The position numbers were made by a program, and so were the translations under genes. A stretch of 64,000 nt of DNA from Dermatemys mawii (lineage: Eukaryota > Chordata > Testudines > Dermatemydidae). Below the pieces are notes generated by a model that ran no database searches, was not told the DNA's origin, and was given only the letters and a program-made list of their open reading frames with translations. The stretch is taken from contig ML677373.1 in NCBI GenBank assembly GCA_007922305.1, positions 11,024,127 to 11,088,126 of the forward strand, written 5' to 3'. Of the stretch, positions 1 to 12,386 are shown piece after piece; position 1 is the stretch's first letter, and the number at the start of each line of letters is the position of its first letter.

Positions 1-1394
1 TGATTGATGGCTGGGGGTGGATATTAGCCCAGCTGCTCCCATGGCCCTGCTGTGTGGGTGGCTGGGAGGCTGTGATGGTTACTCCTGGCATCAGCTGGGC
101 ATGGGGTACCTCTTGTGAATAGCCACTTGAGAAGCTAAGACCGGGATTTGAACAAGGGAAAGAGATGGAGAGAAACAGTAAGGAGGGAGCAGAGTTTCAG
201 TGTGCAGAGGAAATCCAGCTGCTGCTGGGTTTAAGCCTCAGTCCTTCAAGCTGATCTGTGCCCTATGTGGAACCCATCAGTTCAGCCTGCAGGACTGGGA
301 CCCAAATCATAGCAGCTTTGCAAAATCATCGTGAAAATGCAGCAGCTCAGGCACAAAATGCCCTTGTCCAGATGCTACCATGAGGATAATGAAAGCACTA
401 AAGAGATTTTTATCTGCCTGTGAAAATCCCTTCTCCTGTGAAGCGAAGTTTTGCAAGGCATTTTTTCCCGCATAGCGTGTAACATGCCAGCATCATTATT
501 ACAATGTACATGCTCTGACCCACAGTGCATTGCAGTTTTTGTTTTCTTTGGATTCGCATGAAACATTGTAAAGCACTCATCCAAGGGCGCTGGTTGCCTC
601 TGACCTCTGGTATGTTTAAAAATACAGTTGTCCTGCCACAGCCAGGGATAAACCCAGTAGCCTCCCCTGCACTGGGAAGTAACCAATTCCTCCCACAAAT
701 ACCAGCTGTGGCCATGCTCCTCCCTTCCCCAGTACCTGGGGAGATGAGATCTCACCTCTCATTATGTCTCATGAGGTAGGCTTCAAGGGGCTACCAGCAG
801 CTCTTTTGGGGTGGATTTGGGTTTGGCCTGTGCTGCTGCAGGAGTATGGTGTCTGCCCTTCCACCCCATGCTCCTGATTCTGCTTGGCCCCCTGGTATGG
901 GCTGCTGATGAAAATCACATTCACTCTTTTTCTGTGGGATTCCAAATCAGAAGTTTGGGACACAAGCAGGACCTGAAAGTCATCTCCGCTTTGTATGTTT
1001 CTATCACTTTTTCTTGTGTCCCTGTCTTCCCCTGAATCTAGAGTGTTCTTCTGAGTAGGTGCCAGTTCTGGGGACTCTAGAACTGTTACTGTAGCCACTT
1101 GGAACTTCATGGAGGCAGCCATGGGGGTAAAACTCTGATATTTCTGCTCTAAGAAGCACAGGCCCTGGCTGCTGAGGTTAAATGAAAATCTTCATTAGCA
1201 GTATAGGGTCTATGATGCTCCAACAGTTCTGATTCCATCCAGTAGAGATGAATGGTTGGCTAACATACATAAGCTTCCCCTTTCCCCTCCCAAATTTAAT
1301 TTTGTTGCTAGCCACTTGCTAAGCTTTTGAATCCAGATTGGCCATAGCAGTTGCGGATTTCCCTGGAAGAGGGGAGATATACTTTGCACTTACA

Positions 1395-1562
1395 GCCCCT
1401 TTCATCCGAAGATCATTGAGTGCTTTTAAATAAGTGGGTGAGGTTTATCCCAGCTTTACAGCAGGGAAAACTGAGGCACGGCAAGGTGCCGTGACTTGCC
1501 CATGGTCACACAGTGGGGATTAGAACCCGCTGACTCTCAGTTCTGCCCTCTAACCTCTAGAG
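1395..1562 (+). repeat. MIR (CORE-SINE)
   Basis: Contains ttacagcagggaaaactgag, gcaaggtgccgtgacttgcc and catggtcacacagtgggg, the MIR central and 3' parts, ending ttctgccctctaacctctag. Confidence 0.75.
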
Positions 1563-4500
1563 ACACTGAGGCAGCCTCCTTCAGTTTCTAAGCATGGCTT
1601 AAACACAGTTGGGATGGGTCACTGCTGGCCGGCTAACTTGTGACTGATTTAGTGAATTGCAGGGCGAATGTAGCCCAGGGTCTGGTGCTGACGGGACACG
1701 ACATCCCAAGGAGACCGAGGAGTCTGACTGCGATGCAGCACTTCTGTCACAGCTTGCAAGGGAGATCAGAGACCTCAGGTAGAGAGGGGAATAAATAACT
1801 TGAGATTGGCACAGCCAGCAATCTGACTGCAAAGGAGCTGCCTGGTCTTGGTGCTGCCTTGGTGATGATTCCCCACCTGGGATGCTGCAGGGGTCCCAGG
1901 TGCAGCTGGTAGGGCGTGTGCCTAGCTCCTGAGAGCCGTGTTCCCAGGCTGCCCTGGGGGAACAGTGTGTGCAGAGTGTTCAGTACTAAAAAATGGGACA
2001 AGCTTAAGAAGTGCTTCTGTGCTGAGCTATGGAGTCTCCGCTCCCTTTTGGCCACTTCAGGCTGCACCTTCACTGTGAGCGCAAGCCCCTTGGCTGACAG
2101 ACTGCAGCTGCTCCATGGCAGTGACTGGTGGGAGGGGAGAGGCTGAGCTAGGTGTCCTGGAGGAAAAGGCTCTTGAGAGCAGGCAAGTGTGTATAGATAC
2201 ATGGTGCTGGGGAGAGGGGGGATTGCTGGTGGGGTTCCTAGCTCAGTGCTGGGAAGCAGGAGAGGAGAGAGCAGCTGGGCTAATGGTTTAATCAAGTGAG
2301 TTACAAAGCAGATTGGCTAAAGCCCTGTCTTGGCTTTATCTAAACTAGCATTTTTCTCCTGACTCCACCTTTTTTGAGCAAGTCCTGGTGCTGCTGCCCT
2401 GGTGCTATTGAGGACCAGGAGATGAAAAGGAACAACACCCCATCCCGGCAGTTGGACTCTCCCTAGGAATGTTTTATTAAACCTAGTTGCCAGCAGGCAG
2501 GTGGGAGCTGGGCTAGGGCAGCCAGCCAAGGGGGGGATTTGCTCTCCAGAGGTTCTCGCCAGCTTTCAGGTCTAAATCTCAGAGAGCCAGCACGAGGAGT
2601 GCCTGGCTTCCCCCCGCTGCTGCGGGAAGGACTTGCAGAATCAGGAAGCCACTGGCAGGGCTCTTCCGCCACTGGAATGTCTGTAACAGGGAAGCAAAAA
2701 CAACCACCCTGGCTTAGGTCTCAACCCCCATTCGGGAACATGGCTCCTGCCTCCTACCCAAAGGTATTTCCTTGCACCATACGCTCCAGTTCACTGGCCT
2801 TCCTTTGATCACTTGGGGAAGGGGTGACTGAGCTGAGGATTAACCCCTCAGTCACCAGGGGCCAGCCAGTGCCTCTGCCCCCTTTCTCACACCCACAGCA
2901 GCACCGAATGTGGCTCACAAGATGGTCTAGGTCCCATGGTCTGGGTTCACACAGCTCTGGTCTCGCGGTCCTAGAAATGAGAGGCAGAAAATAGACCTCC
3001 AGTCATGGTGTCTACCACCAGCATACAGCCCAGCCCAACTCTCCACCCTCAGTTACCTCAGGGTCTAGTCACAGCAAAGTGCTGTTTTGGCAAAAGGGAC
3101 TGATCAGTGCAGCAGGAGAGCTAGGTGGCCTTGCCCTTCTGATTCACTGGTGCCCCTCGACACTGTCTTATGCCACCTCAGCTGTGAATAGCTTTGGCAG
3201 GAGAGGGAGGCCTGCACTGCTGCTCCCCTCTCTGAAATAATTCACAGCTGCCCCAGGCCAAGTTTGGAAAGTGCCAGACCGGAGAATGCTGCCCTGCCTA
3301 AAACAGCCATTCAGCCCCTGGCCCGAGAGGCCCTGCTCCCCTCAAACGCTCAAATTCACCCACTCCCCAGCCATGTCTCAAAGATTTCCTCTTTGAAGAG
3401 CTGCGCTGCAGCTGGCAACGCATTTCTCTGCATAGAACTGTGGTGTCCTCCAGCTTTCGGCTGCTGGAACCAGACGACTGTTCGGCTGAACCCTGCTGGG
3501 GGAGGGGCCTGCAGTGCTGGGTCCCCATCCCAGGGGTGTACGCTAGTATTGGCACCTTTCTCCCACCTGTCCCCTACTGGAGGGCAGCTTTGCCCAGTCC
3601 CTTCACCGTATGATGCGCATGATTAACATATCCAGGAGCACCTCCCCTAGCCCGCCTCTTCCCCCTCTTCTCAATACATCCTTCTAACACTGGAGCTGTT
3701 TGTGTCCTGGTGGTGCCAGCAGCTGGTTCCCAGCTTTCAGGGCTGCCTGCTCAACGGGAAACAGGGGGAGTGTATTTCCCCAGCGCGGTCAGGGGGCTGC
3801 TGGGGGAACTAAGTTGCATGCCTGGTCTCGGAATGCTCCCGTAGCTTACAGCAAAGCTAGGACCGGGAGCTGCCGACGAAGCTTAGTGGGAAGCTCAGCT
3901 GAGGAGCAGAGTGTCTGGATCTGGGATATGGGGCGGAGTGGCTGGGTCACGATGTGAAACAGGTCCTCAGTGGCCTGGACCTGCCATTTCTCCTGTCCTC
4001 TACCCTCATCCCCTCACAACTTCCCAGCCGTGACCTCCCCACTCTCACTCCAGCCTTTTCACCCAGGCAATGGATACATGTGTAGGTTTGTCTGGCTGGG
4101 CACAATTGGACTGGGCAAGGCAGAGTTGATGCCTCCCCGTGGGCTAAAAGGGAAGAATATTGCCCTACAGCTTCAGTGGGGTTCCTTGTCCGAGATAGCT
4201 GCCCACTGGCTTCTGCAGCTGTTTCTTGGTGCGTGGGAGAATGGGAACTCCCCAGCTACACGTGCTTGGGACGGGGGCAGCAGTGGGCTGGTGATGGGGT
4301 GGGAGTGGAGAGGGCCTTTATCTGCTGAATTGCAGCCAAGCCTGAGGTGGCTCGCTGAGCTTGGAGGAAGCTTCCTCCATTCAAAGGCATGTCCCTCAGC
4401 CCCTCAAATCCACACTGGCCAGGATTGTTTCATGGGGGAGCAAGGAGGTTTTACACCATAGCAGCTGCTTTCCTAGACAGGCAAACGAGTCTGAGGGACG

Positions 4501-5204
4501 TGATTAGGGTCGGAGGGGACAGGCTCTGCGGTGACCATCTGCTCGGCCAGACTCCGCAGAGAAGAAGCCCTTTCTTTCCCCTTTTTCTCTTGGCTCTTCT
4601 TTTTTTTATTCCCTCTTCTCTCTGCCTGCCCCTTTCTGCCTCTCTCTTGCAATGTCTTGCATCAGGCTTGGATCAGAAAGCACAGCCATAAATGGCAATG
4701 TGTTATTCACGTCTGCGTGGGGGCCTGGGAGGTTATTCTAAAGAACGCTTTTCCTTCCCTCTCCTGTAGGCTGGCTAGTCACTTCTCCCTCCTTCCCCCG
4801 GGGTAAGACACACACTGTTCTGTCCCAGCTGCTCTGGGGCAACTGGAGCGTCACCTTCCAACAATGAAGGGCGGCTAGACACATCAGCCCGCTTGGCCAG
4901 ATTTCTGTTTGCCCTCCCGTTAGCAAAAGGGGCGACTTGAGCTCGAGGGAGCTCCTCGCAGAGAGGGTTTGGGCTGCACAGAGGAAATGGGAAGAGGTGA
5001 GGTAATGGCTTGCATTGTCCAGCACTGTGTTCAAAAGCAGATTGTGATATGGCTTTGCCAATGGATGGGAGAGGAGTGATGGGGCAGACTTGTACAGCAG
5101 AGAGCAAGCTGGGCTTCCCTCCCTTTCCTGTCTCCCTCACTTCCCGGTCCAGAGTTTAGGACTTTGAGTGGGCTAATCATTAACTGTTGTGTGCTACCGA
5201 CTAT

Positions 5205-5420
5205 GAGTGGGAGATGATCCTGATTTTACAGGTGGGGAAACTGAGGTAGAAGGTGGTGTGACTTGTCTATCTTAAAGTTTTACACTACCACCTCTCATGT
5301 ATCCTGATGTCTGTCTTCCACATCAGATCAATAGCAACATCCCTAGCAGACTTCAAGGCCCCAGACTGGCAGAGCCAGGACTAGAACAGAGGACATCCTA
5401 GCTACCTCCTCTGGACCACC
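5205..5420 (+). repeat. MIR, diverged
   Basis: gattttacaggtggggaaac, then a more diverged 3' part with agagccaggactagaacaga. About 100 bases between these parts match poorly and may be an insertion. Confidence 0.5.
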
Positions 5421-5834
5421 CTGCCTGTACTTAAGTCAGTTAAAGGCCAAACTTTGCTCTTAACTTTTTTTCAACATTTCAGCATTCTTGGGATTTTTTG
5501 ATTGCAAATCTCATGATAATTGGTGTTTTTTCTTAAAGCCCCAGCTGCTGGAGTCCTGTGAATAAATGAGATGAAATACATACCTGTGAAAAATTCCAGA
5601 AAAGGAAGTTTCTAGCTAGGGTGACCTAAGTTCACCCTAAGGGTTCAAACACCAGAAAGCAAATAATGTTCTTTTTAAGTCTCATGATTTTTTTTAAGCC
5701 AATCTTGTGGTTTTGGGGGTGCCTGATTCAGGGTATCTTTCACATTTGGGGTTGGTGAGACTGCCTTTGGAAACATGCTATCCTTTTGTTTTTGGAGGGG
5801 TATGTTGGAAAGTTGCCTTGTTTTGTGGTGACGA

Positions 5835-5960
5835 TGGGAGTCAGGATGCTGGGTTCTGTTCCCAGCTGGAGAGCTGACACTCTGTGACCTCAGGTGGGTG
5901 ACTTAACCTCCCTGTACCTGTTCCCTGGGGTGTCGTCATAACTCCCACCCCTCCCATGTG
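5835..5960 (-). repeat. MIR, antisense
   Basis: gatgctgggttctgttcccagctggagagc, then tgacttaacctccctgtacc, is the complement of the MIR core. Confidence 0.65.
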
Positions 5961-6984
5961 TGCTGTGAGGTGTGACTGTCTGAAAAGTGTAGAGACTCTG
6001 GAAGAGAAGACATTGCACTGCAGTGTTTTTGCTTGGAGGTGCTGTAGGGGAGATGCTGTAGAATGGGCCAGGTAGGGCTGGGATAGCAGGAGCAGGCAGG
6101 GGTCACTGAGAGCTGCATTGACCAGGGTGGCTGACCTATGTCTCTGGGGCTGGGCAGCTGCTGCATAACGAGGCCCATCATTAAGCCTGCAGTAATGTGA
6201 TCATTGTCTGTTACAGCAGCCGGCCTGTGTAACTGTCCTCCAGATGCTCCCAGATAATTACCGCTGTGTCCTGCCTTTCACTGCCAGGATGTGTATCTCT
6301 GGGATCCTGTGGTTGCTGATGCAGCCAGCAAACTGTGGGGTGAGGAGCGGCTGGGAGAACACCGGGTTTATGGGCTCGCCTAGCCAAGATGCTTCGGATT
6401 CTGCTGCTAGCTGATGTGTCCCCTTCTCCCAACTCTAGTGCTCCCTTTGCTGGGAGGGGCAGCTTGCCCTGATGGCCCTAAGACATCTCCCTGCGCCTCT
6501 CCCGCTGCCTTTCAGTTGGGTAGAGCTCAGGGTCAAAGGCCAGCTTTGCTAGAGCTGCTGCGGTTGGCTCAGCTTCCGCAGCTCTTGGAGCCTCAGTCAC
6601 ACTCAGGATTTGGCCGGAGTTAAAAACCAAACCCCATCTGCCTATGCGGTGTCCAGGCCGGGCGGCCACCCGCTCTGAAAGCAGAGGGAAGCCCCACCCC
6701 TCCATTTCATACTTCGGGAAGTGAATGTGGGGCCGGAATGAACCCATTTCATGAGCTGATGTTTCCAGACTGGGATTCAGGAGCTCTCGGTTCAGTTGCT
6801 GGCAGGTTCAGAGCTCCGTGTCGAGCGCTGCACAAAAGAAGCCAAAGCCGCTGTTGGAGCGTAACAAGAACCAGTTTCATTGGTCCTGCAAAAACCCAGG
6901 AGCTGTGCCACCTGTTCTAGCCCACCACCTGCTGGCCCCTTCTCTGGTATGTTTACATCCCTACAGACATGGAACAGTTCTGTG

Positions 6985-7130
6985 ATGTCTCGGACTCCCT
7001 ACGTGACCTTGGGCAAGTCACTTAGTTACTCAGTGCCTTGATTTCCCCACCCGTATAGGGGACTCATAATTGTCCCTTTCTCTCCCCACCCCATGGTCTT
7101 GTCCATTTAGATTATAAGCACTCTGAGGCA
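6985..7130 (-). repeat. MIR, antisense
   Basis: gtgaccttgggcaagtcact, then tcagtgccttgatttcccc and attataagcactctgaggca. Confidence 0.7.
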
Positions 7131-9835
7131 ACAAAGAAGGGCACCAAACCCGCCAGGTATTCCACTGTTGCCTTACTAACCCGCCTGCCCTGAAGCCTCC
7201 AAGCACACCCCTCCCCACCTCCTTGGCCAGTAGGTGTGTTCTAAAGCCTCTGAGTCCCATCTGTCATGGAGCTCCCCTCTCCACTGTGGGGCTACAATCT
7301 GCATTTCCTGAGCCCTTTCAGTTGCCGGTATCCCCCCTCTCCCTGCCTCCTGTCTCATCCCAGGGGCTACATGGTACGAGGGAGAGAGCTGTTTACCCCC
7401 GCCCCTTGTCCCCAGCTTGGGAGTGTGGCTCTCACTCCGCTTCTTGGTATGTCTCCTCAGAAGGCAGGGAATGCTCATATCAAACTCCCTGCAGTAGGCG
7501 TGGGGAGGGCAGATGGGGACACGTCCCCATTATCCCCTCCCATCCTAGCGCTGACGCCTTTGTGAGCCTCTCTTCTAGCCAGCAGCTGGGAGGGTGCTGC
7601 AGGTCTTGGCCTGGTCCTGCCTGTTGTGGAGTAAAGTGGACACAATGGCCCTGTATCCTGGGTTAGCACCAGTTCTCTGGTAGATGCAGCACTGTCAAAG
7701 CCAGGGAGAAGGGTTGGCGGGTTGGAAATAGGGCTGGGCAGGATTTAACCAACTGTCTGCTCAGCTCTGCTTCCGAAACTGGCGGGAGCCCGAACAAACG
7801 GGCTACAGTGAGCTCTGTACCAGGCTGGGCATGTGGGCAGGTGGCTGAAGGGCTGCGAAGACCCTCTGGAATGAGCAGCTGTCCAGGAGAGACGAGTCTG
7901 CCGCACAGACCCTGCAAGTGGTTGACAGTGTAAGAGGCTGCGTTCCTCTCCTCTCCAAACTCCGCCTGCAGCCTGCTCGTGGAGACTCAGTGCACTGGCA
8001 TCTAGGGGAGAGGTTCTCATCCCTGCCAGGAGAGCGAGACAGGCTAAGCTTTGCAACAGCCGCGATGCCTTTGCCTTAGATATGTTTCCAGTTGTTTTCA
8101 TGGGCCCTTAGGAGCCAATCCTTTAGCTTGGACCTGCCTTCGTACATGCTAATGAAAAACTCTCGACTGTAGGTTTGTTTGGTTCCTTGCATTACCGGGG
8201 TCCAAATCCTGGCTTGGGTCAAAAGAGAATCAAGCTTTTTAGGTCTCAGTTTGGTATTCACCAATGAAAGAGACAACACATAACTGTGGGTAGTGGTAGG
8301 GTGGGAGGGGGTGTCACAATGTAAAGGTTCTGAGGGTATATAGCCAGGGCAGCGCACAAACCCTGGCAGGGGACATGTGACCCCCATGTGCCTCTGCCCC
8401 CACATGTTGCTTCTGAGCTCAAAGGTAAGTTTGTGCTCAGGAATGGAGTAGTGGGGATGGATGGATGGGACTGCAAGTCTGCTATGGGGTTTCCCTGTCT
8501 AATACAAAGGCTGGAACCTCTAAGGGTTGATTGGTTAGACATGTCCACAGGCTCTCTCTGCCATGGGCTCACTTTATTGGGGTTGGTCACATCAGTCCAG
8601 ATGCTGCAGCATCTCGTGTGCTGTTGTGATCAGGCCTGTGTGTATCCAGATAAGGGTCCATGTCACTGTGCCGACAGCTTTCGAAATGGGCAGAGGCCAT
8701 CCCAAGAGGGGTGGGAATGGGAGATTGCCCTCCCATTAGAGCACAAAGAACCAAGTCGTGCGTGGGCCTGGTGGCAGGGCTGTCGATGCGGCTGCCTGTG
8801 AACAATGGTAACTGCGCTGACATGAGCGAGCAATGCTACCCGTGTTGTGTATTGTTCCAAGCTAAGGCCAGCTGCAGAGGGGCGAAGCCCACGTGGTCGG
8901 GTGATTAAAAGCTGGGAGGTTCTTGGCTACACAGAGATGCCAACTACTTTATAAAGAGGAGCGAGGCTCCGGGGTATAGAGACGCTGCTTATAGACTGTG
9001 CACAGACCGATGGCTCCGCTAACCGGCCGAGGTCTCTTTGCCACGTTAATGAGTTTGCAGGTAATGCAAAGCACCAAGGCCCTTGAACTGCGTCTCAGAT
9101 CTAGCTATCGAAGTGGGTCGTGTCAATCCAAAGTACACCCAGGAGTCCTAGGGTAGTGGATTTGCTGTCAGAGGTGCAGAGTCATTTCTGAAGCACAGTG
9201 TTGGCCATGAAAACTGTCGGGCCACATCCTAAGTTGCCGTAGCTCTGCTGACTCCCAGGGAACTGCACCCGCTGAGGAGCTAGTTAATCTTTTGCTTCCT
9301 GGCTGGCTGCCCTCTACCCAGTGTGGGTAAGAGCTTTTCTACATGGGGAAACTGACCGGGCATAACTCCCGTGTGGACACTGCATTCCAAACAGCAAGAT
9401 GCCGTCTGTGTACACAACACGTGCACCTCGTGCCCATGTAAGCCCCGACTATGATTTCCTGACTTGCCTTACCCACAGGATGATTCCGTCCGGGCCCCGA
9501 ACATGCACAGAGGAGGCCATTTTGGGATCCTCCATGCAGTATAACCTCCCAGGCCCCTCACATGCGAGGTCATGCCTTGCACACAAGTGTAGAATTGTGT
9601 TACTAAAAATGCTCTGGCAGGTTCTGGAGTCCAAAAACAAAAATGCCTTTATTCCGGGACAATCACTCCACTACCCACCCTCTGTATTTACTTTAGAGAT
9701 GCCCCTGTAGTGTGAGAGTGGGAGAATCTCAGAGACTGGGTGCAGGGGCTGGCCTAGCTAAGGTGTGTAGAGTGGTGGGGAATCAAGGGTGGGTGCGGAA
9801 AGGTTGCAATGGACACACTCAGTCGCCAGGATGAG

Positions 9836-9885
9836 ACTCTGGGCTGTAGACTAGAGGACCCTTGTGGTCCCTTCTAACCCTCCCT
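9836..9885 (+). repeat. CR1-like 3' end fragment
   Basis: actagaggacccttgtggtc and ccttctaaccctccc resemble the last part of CR1 before its short terminal repeats. Confidence 0.4.
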
Positions 9886-12134
9886 GCTACTGCACCAGGC
9901 ACTTCCCAGGTCTGGGGTTTCCTGATGCTGAGAGATGGCTCACCGCAGTTCACACAGGATAAGTTGCACCCAGTAAGGGATGGGGCTGTGCTTGGATGGG
10001 TAGTGCCCTCTTCCTAAGGGAAGCCTGAGCTGGCCTGCTGCCGGCTCTAAGGATGCTGGGCTGGATTCAAAAACCCTCATCGTTCCCTGGTGCAGATATT
10101 TCTTCCCCTGAGCTGGAGCGGAGAAATTCTTCTGCACAAGGGGTTCTGGGACTGCAGATGCTGGCTGGACCCAGGGGCTCAGGATGTCCTGCCCTCAGCT
10201 CCTGGTAGACAGTGTTTTCCTCCTGTTGGTGCCTTCCTGTGCAGTGCAGGGAGCTCCCAAGAAATACCTGGTAATCTGACCACAGGGCCCACTTCTCTCG
10301 CCATCTACTATCCCCTCCCAAAAATAAGCCCATCTGCACATGGGCAGGGGAGCTCCCCCTAGGCACCACTGTGGCTTCATTGCTAACTGGAGGAGTGTGA
10401 CTTTTAGTGAAGGAACTGTCCAAGGCAGGTGTTAGCCAGCTGGCTTATGCCAGTGCTAGTCTAGGGCTCGGCACTGCTTTAGAGGGAATGGAGAACAGAG
10501 CCCATGAGGCAGAGGGATAGCCTCTTGGCCCATTGGTGCAAAACTGGGCTGAACAAAAAGAAGCAACTCAGGGCTCGATTTTCCGAGGAGTTGAACACTC
10601 TAGGCACCCCTAGGAGAGGCAGGCAGCTCTGCAAATTCAGGCACACAACAACTCTGTGGCAGCTCAGAGATGGACTGGAGGAGCCCAATGGGCCTCTTCC
10701 ATCGCCGCCTCCTCTGTGTGGTAGCCCATGCCAAGGATGGGAGCTACCACAGCATCAGCCTCCCTGCAAGAAGACATCTCTGCACTGAAGCTCTTGGCGC
10801 TCCCGGGACCTGAGCCAGGTCATCCTCCCAGCAATGCTGCTGACGTTCTTTCCACTGCTGCCCATAAAAGCAAGGGCTCTGTGGGCTCCCCCATCCACTG
10901 CTCCGTCCCCACCCATGTGAACCTGAGAAGAGATGAATGGAGAGGGAAAGAGAGCTTCCATTTTTGGAAGTGGGGACCAGAATAGCTGTGGTGAGATGAG
11001 AGATGCAGGGCGTGTGCGCTGTCCATGAGCCAGGGACCGGAGGTGCGAGATGAGCCCAAACAGTCGTGAATAATGCTCATTCCCCGCTGATGACATAACG
11101 TGCCCAGTTCTGGGCTCTGGGCTGCGTCCCAGATTCCTGATTGTTTATATTAAACTGGGCTGAGAAACCCCACTGGCCTGTTCTGCAAGGGGGGCAGCTC
11201 CTGTCCTGCCTTTCATCTCTGCATTGCTGACTGAGCTCACCTGCGAGTCGGCCCTCCCAGCCATCTTGGTTCTCTTTGTCTCCTCTCCCCTGTGACTTCT
11301 CAACCTGCTTTCTCCCTAACTGAGCTTGGCAGCTTTCCCTGGCTCTTTCTGCTCACACACAAACCCAGCCCCTGCCCTTTGCACCCCCAGCAAGCTGTGT
11401 GTGATGGAGCCGTTGCTTTGAATCAAATGTGGGAAGCCAGACGAGCCTGGGTGGAGGCAGAAGCCAGGACTGCGTGCCCTCTGGATTCTGACAAACTGCA
11501 GGTCTCCTTGCTGGTGCTGGGGAGACAGAGAGAGAACACACTGCCTTTCTGATGTGCATTGCAGAGTCGGAGTACTAGACTGTGCGTGTGTGTTATCTCT
11601 ATGATGTTGGAGGAAGAAAGCTGTGGTTTTCTTCTCCCTTTTTCCAGCCCATCCTCTGTGGCGAGTATCCTGATCAAAGTCTGGAGCAGTTTTCTTCCCC
11701 ATGCCCCCATCTCCATATTTGGGAAAATCCCAATAACAATGGCCCTGTACAGCTCTCTCTGAGGTGCCACTGAATGTCTGTGGAGCCCTCGGGTACTGTA
11801 GTACCCTAGAAAACCAATAATTCTCCCTTCAGAGCAGGATTTGAATGCTGTGCTCTAAATAAGACCTAGGACCACACATGGAATAACGAAGAGAAAACAA
11901 AATATTGAACAGCTGATCGTTAAGTGAGCACCGTCCGTCCTGGGTAACGAATGAGGCAGGAAAATATAGCATGTGACAACCTGATTAAAGACTGTATCAT
12001 AATGTGTGTGCACAAGGGAGTCCAAATTAAGGATGCACAGGCAACGATAATGTTCTTTTACTGTAGTTTGTGTGTGGAATATATAATTTTATTAATAAAA
12101 CTAGCTCTTTTCATCCATAGATCTCTATGCAGGT

Positions 12135-12262
12135 CAGAATCATTACCCTTATTTTACAGATGGGGAAACTGAGTCACAGCAGCCAAATGGCAGAGCCAGA
12201 AATTGAACCCACGTCTGCTACATCCCAGTCCATTGTCTGATCCACCGAGCCATACCGCCTTG
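12135..12262 (+). repeat. MIR immediately upstream of MXRA7 exon 2
   Basis: ttattttacagatggggaaac, then agagccagaaattgaaccca and ccagtccattgtctgatcca. It ends about 60 bases before the exon. Confidence 0.75.
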
Positions 12263-12325
12263 GGGAATTTCATTTGCTCTGCACACGATTGTCGCCTCTG
12301 AACTGCTCTGCTCTTTCTTCTCCAG

Positions 12326-12386
12326 GAAGAAGATCAAGACTGGGAAAAAGAGAGACTGGTGGTGAAGGAACCAGAGCTGGATGATG
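12326..12386 (+). CDS. MXRA7: MXRA7 internal exon (exon 2 of the gene model)
   Basis: This 61-nt exon follows a pyrimidine-rich acceptor (ctctttcttctccag) and ends at a near-consensus donor (gatg|gtaagt). In the only long open phase it encodes twenty residues beginning EEDQDWEKER and ending PELDD, plus one leftover G. The acidic, charged composition fits the linker between the membrane anchor and the conserved C-terminal block of MXRA7. The leftover G joins CA or CG of the next exon to give Ala, which confirms the phase. This exon is poorly conserved in the family as far as I can recall, so its assignment rests mainly on splice signals and phase. Confidence 0.8.

Larger units (their letters stand above)
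1..12325 (+). other. Intron 1 of MXRA7 (partial), no exon seen
   Basis: Both strands were read for exons; none is convincing. ORFs of 100-182 codons occur because the sequence is GC-rich, but they lack recognisable domains and plausible splice context. The stretch contains four MIR copies and a CR1 tail at 9836-9885, listed separately, plus one more MIR just before exon 2. The remainder is unique-looking intronic sequence. Confidence 0.6.

Noticed and set aside
1747..2295. 182-codon ORF on the minus strand
   Set aside because: Low-complexity Leu/Pro/Ser-rich translation of GC-rich intron; no domain.
3970..4461. 163-codon plus-strand ORF
   Set aside because: No recognisable motif; lies in MXRA7 intron 1 with no supporting exon signals.
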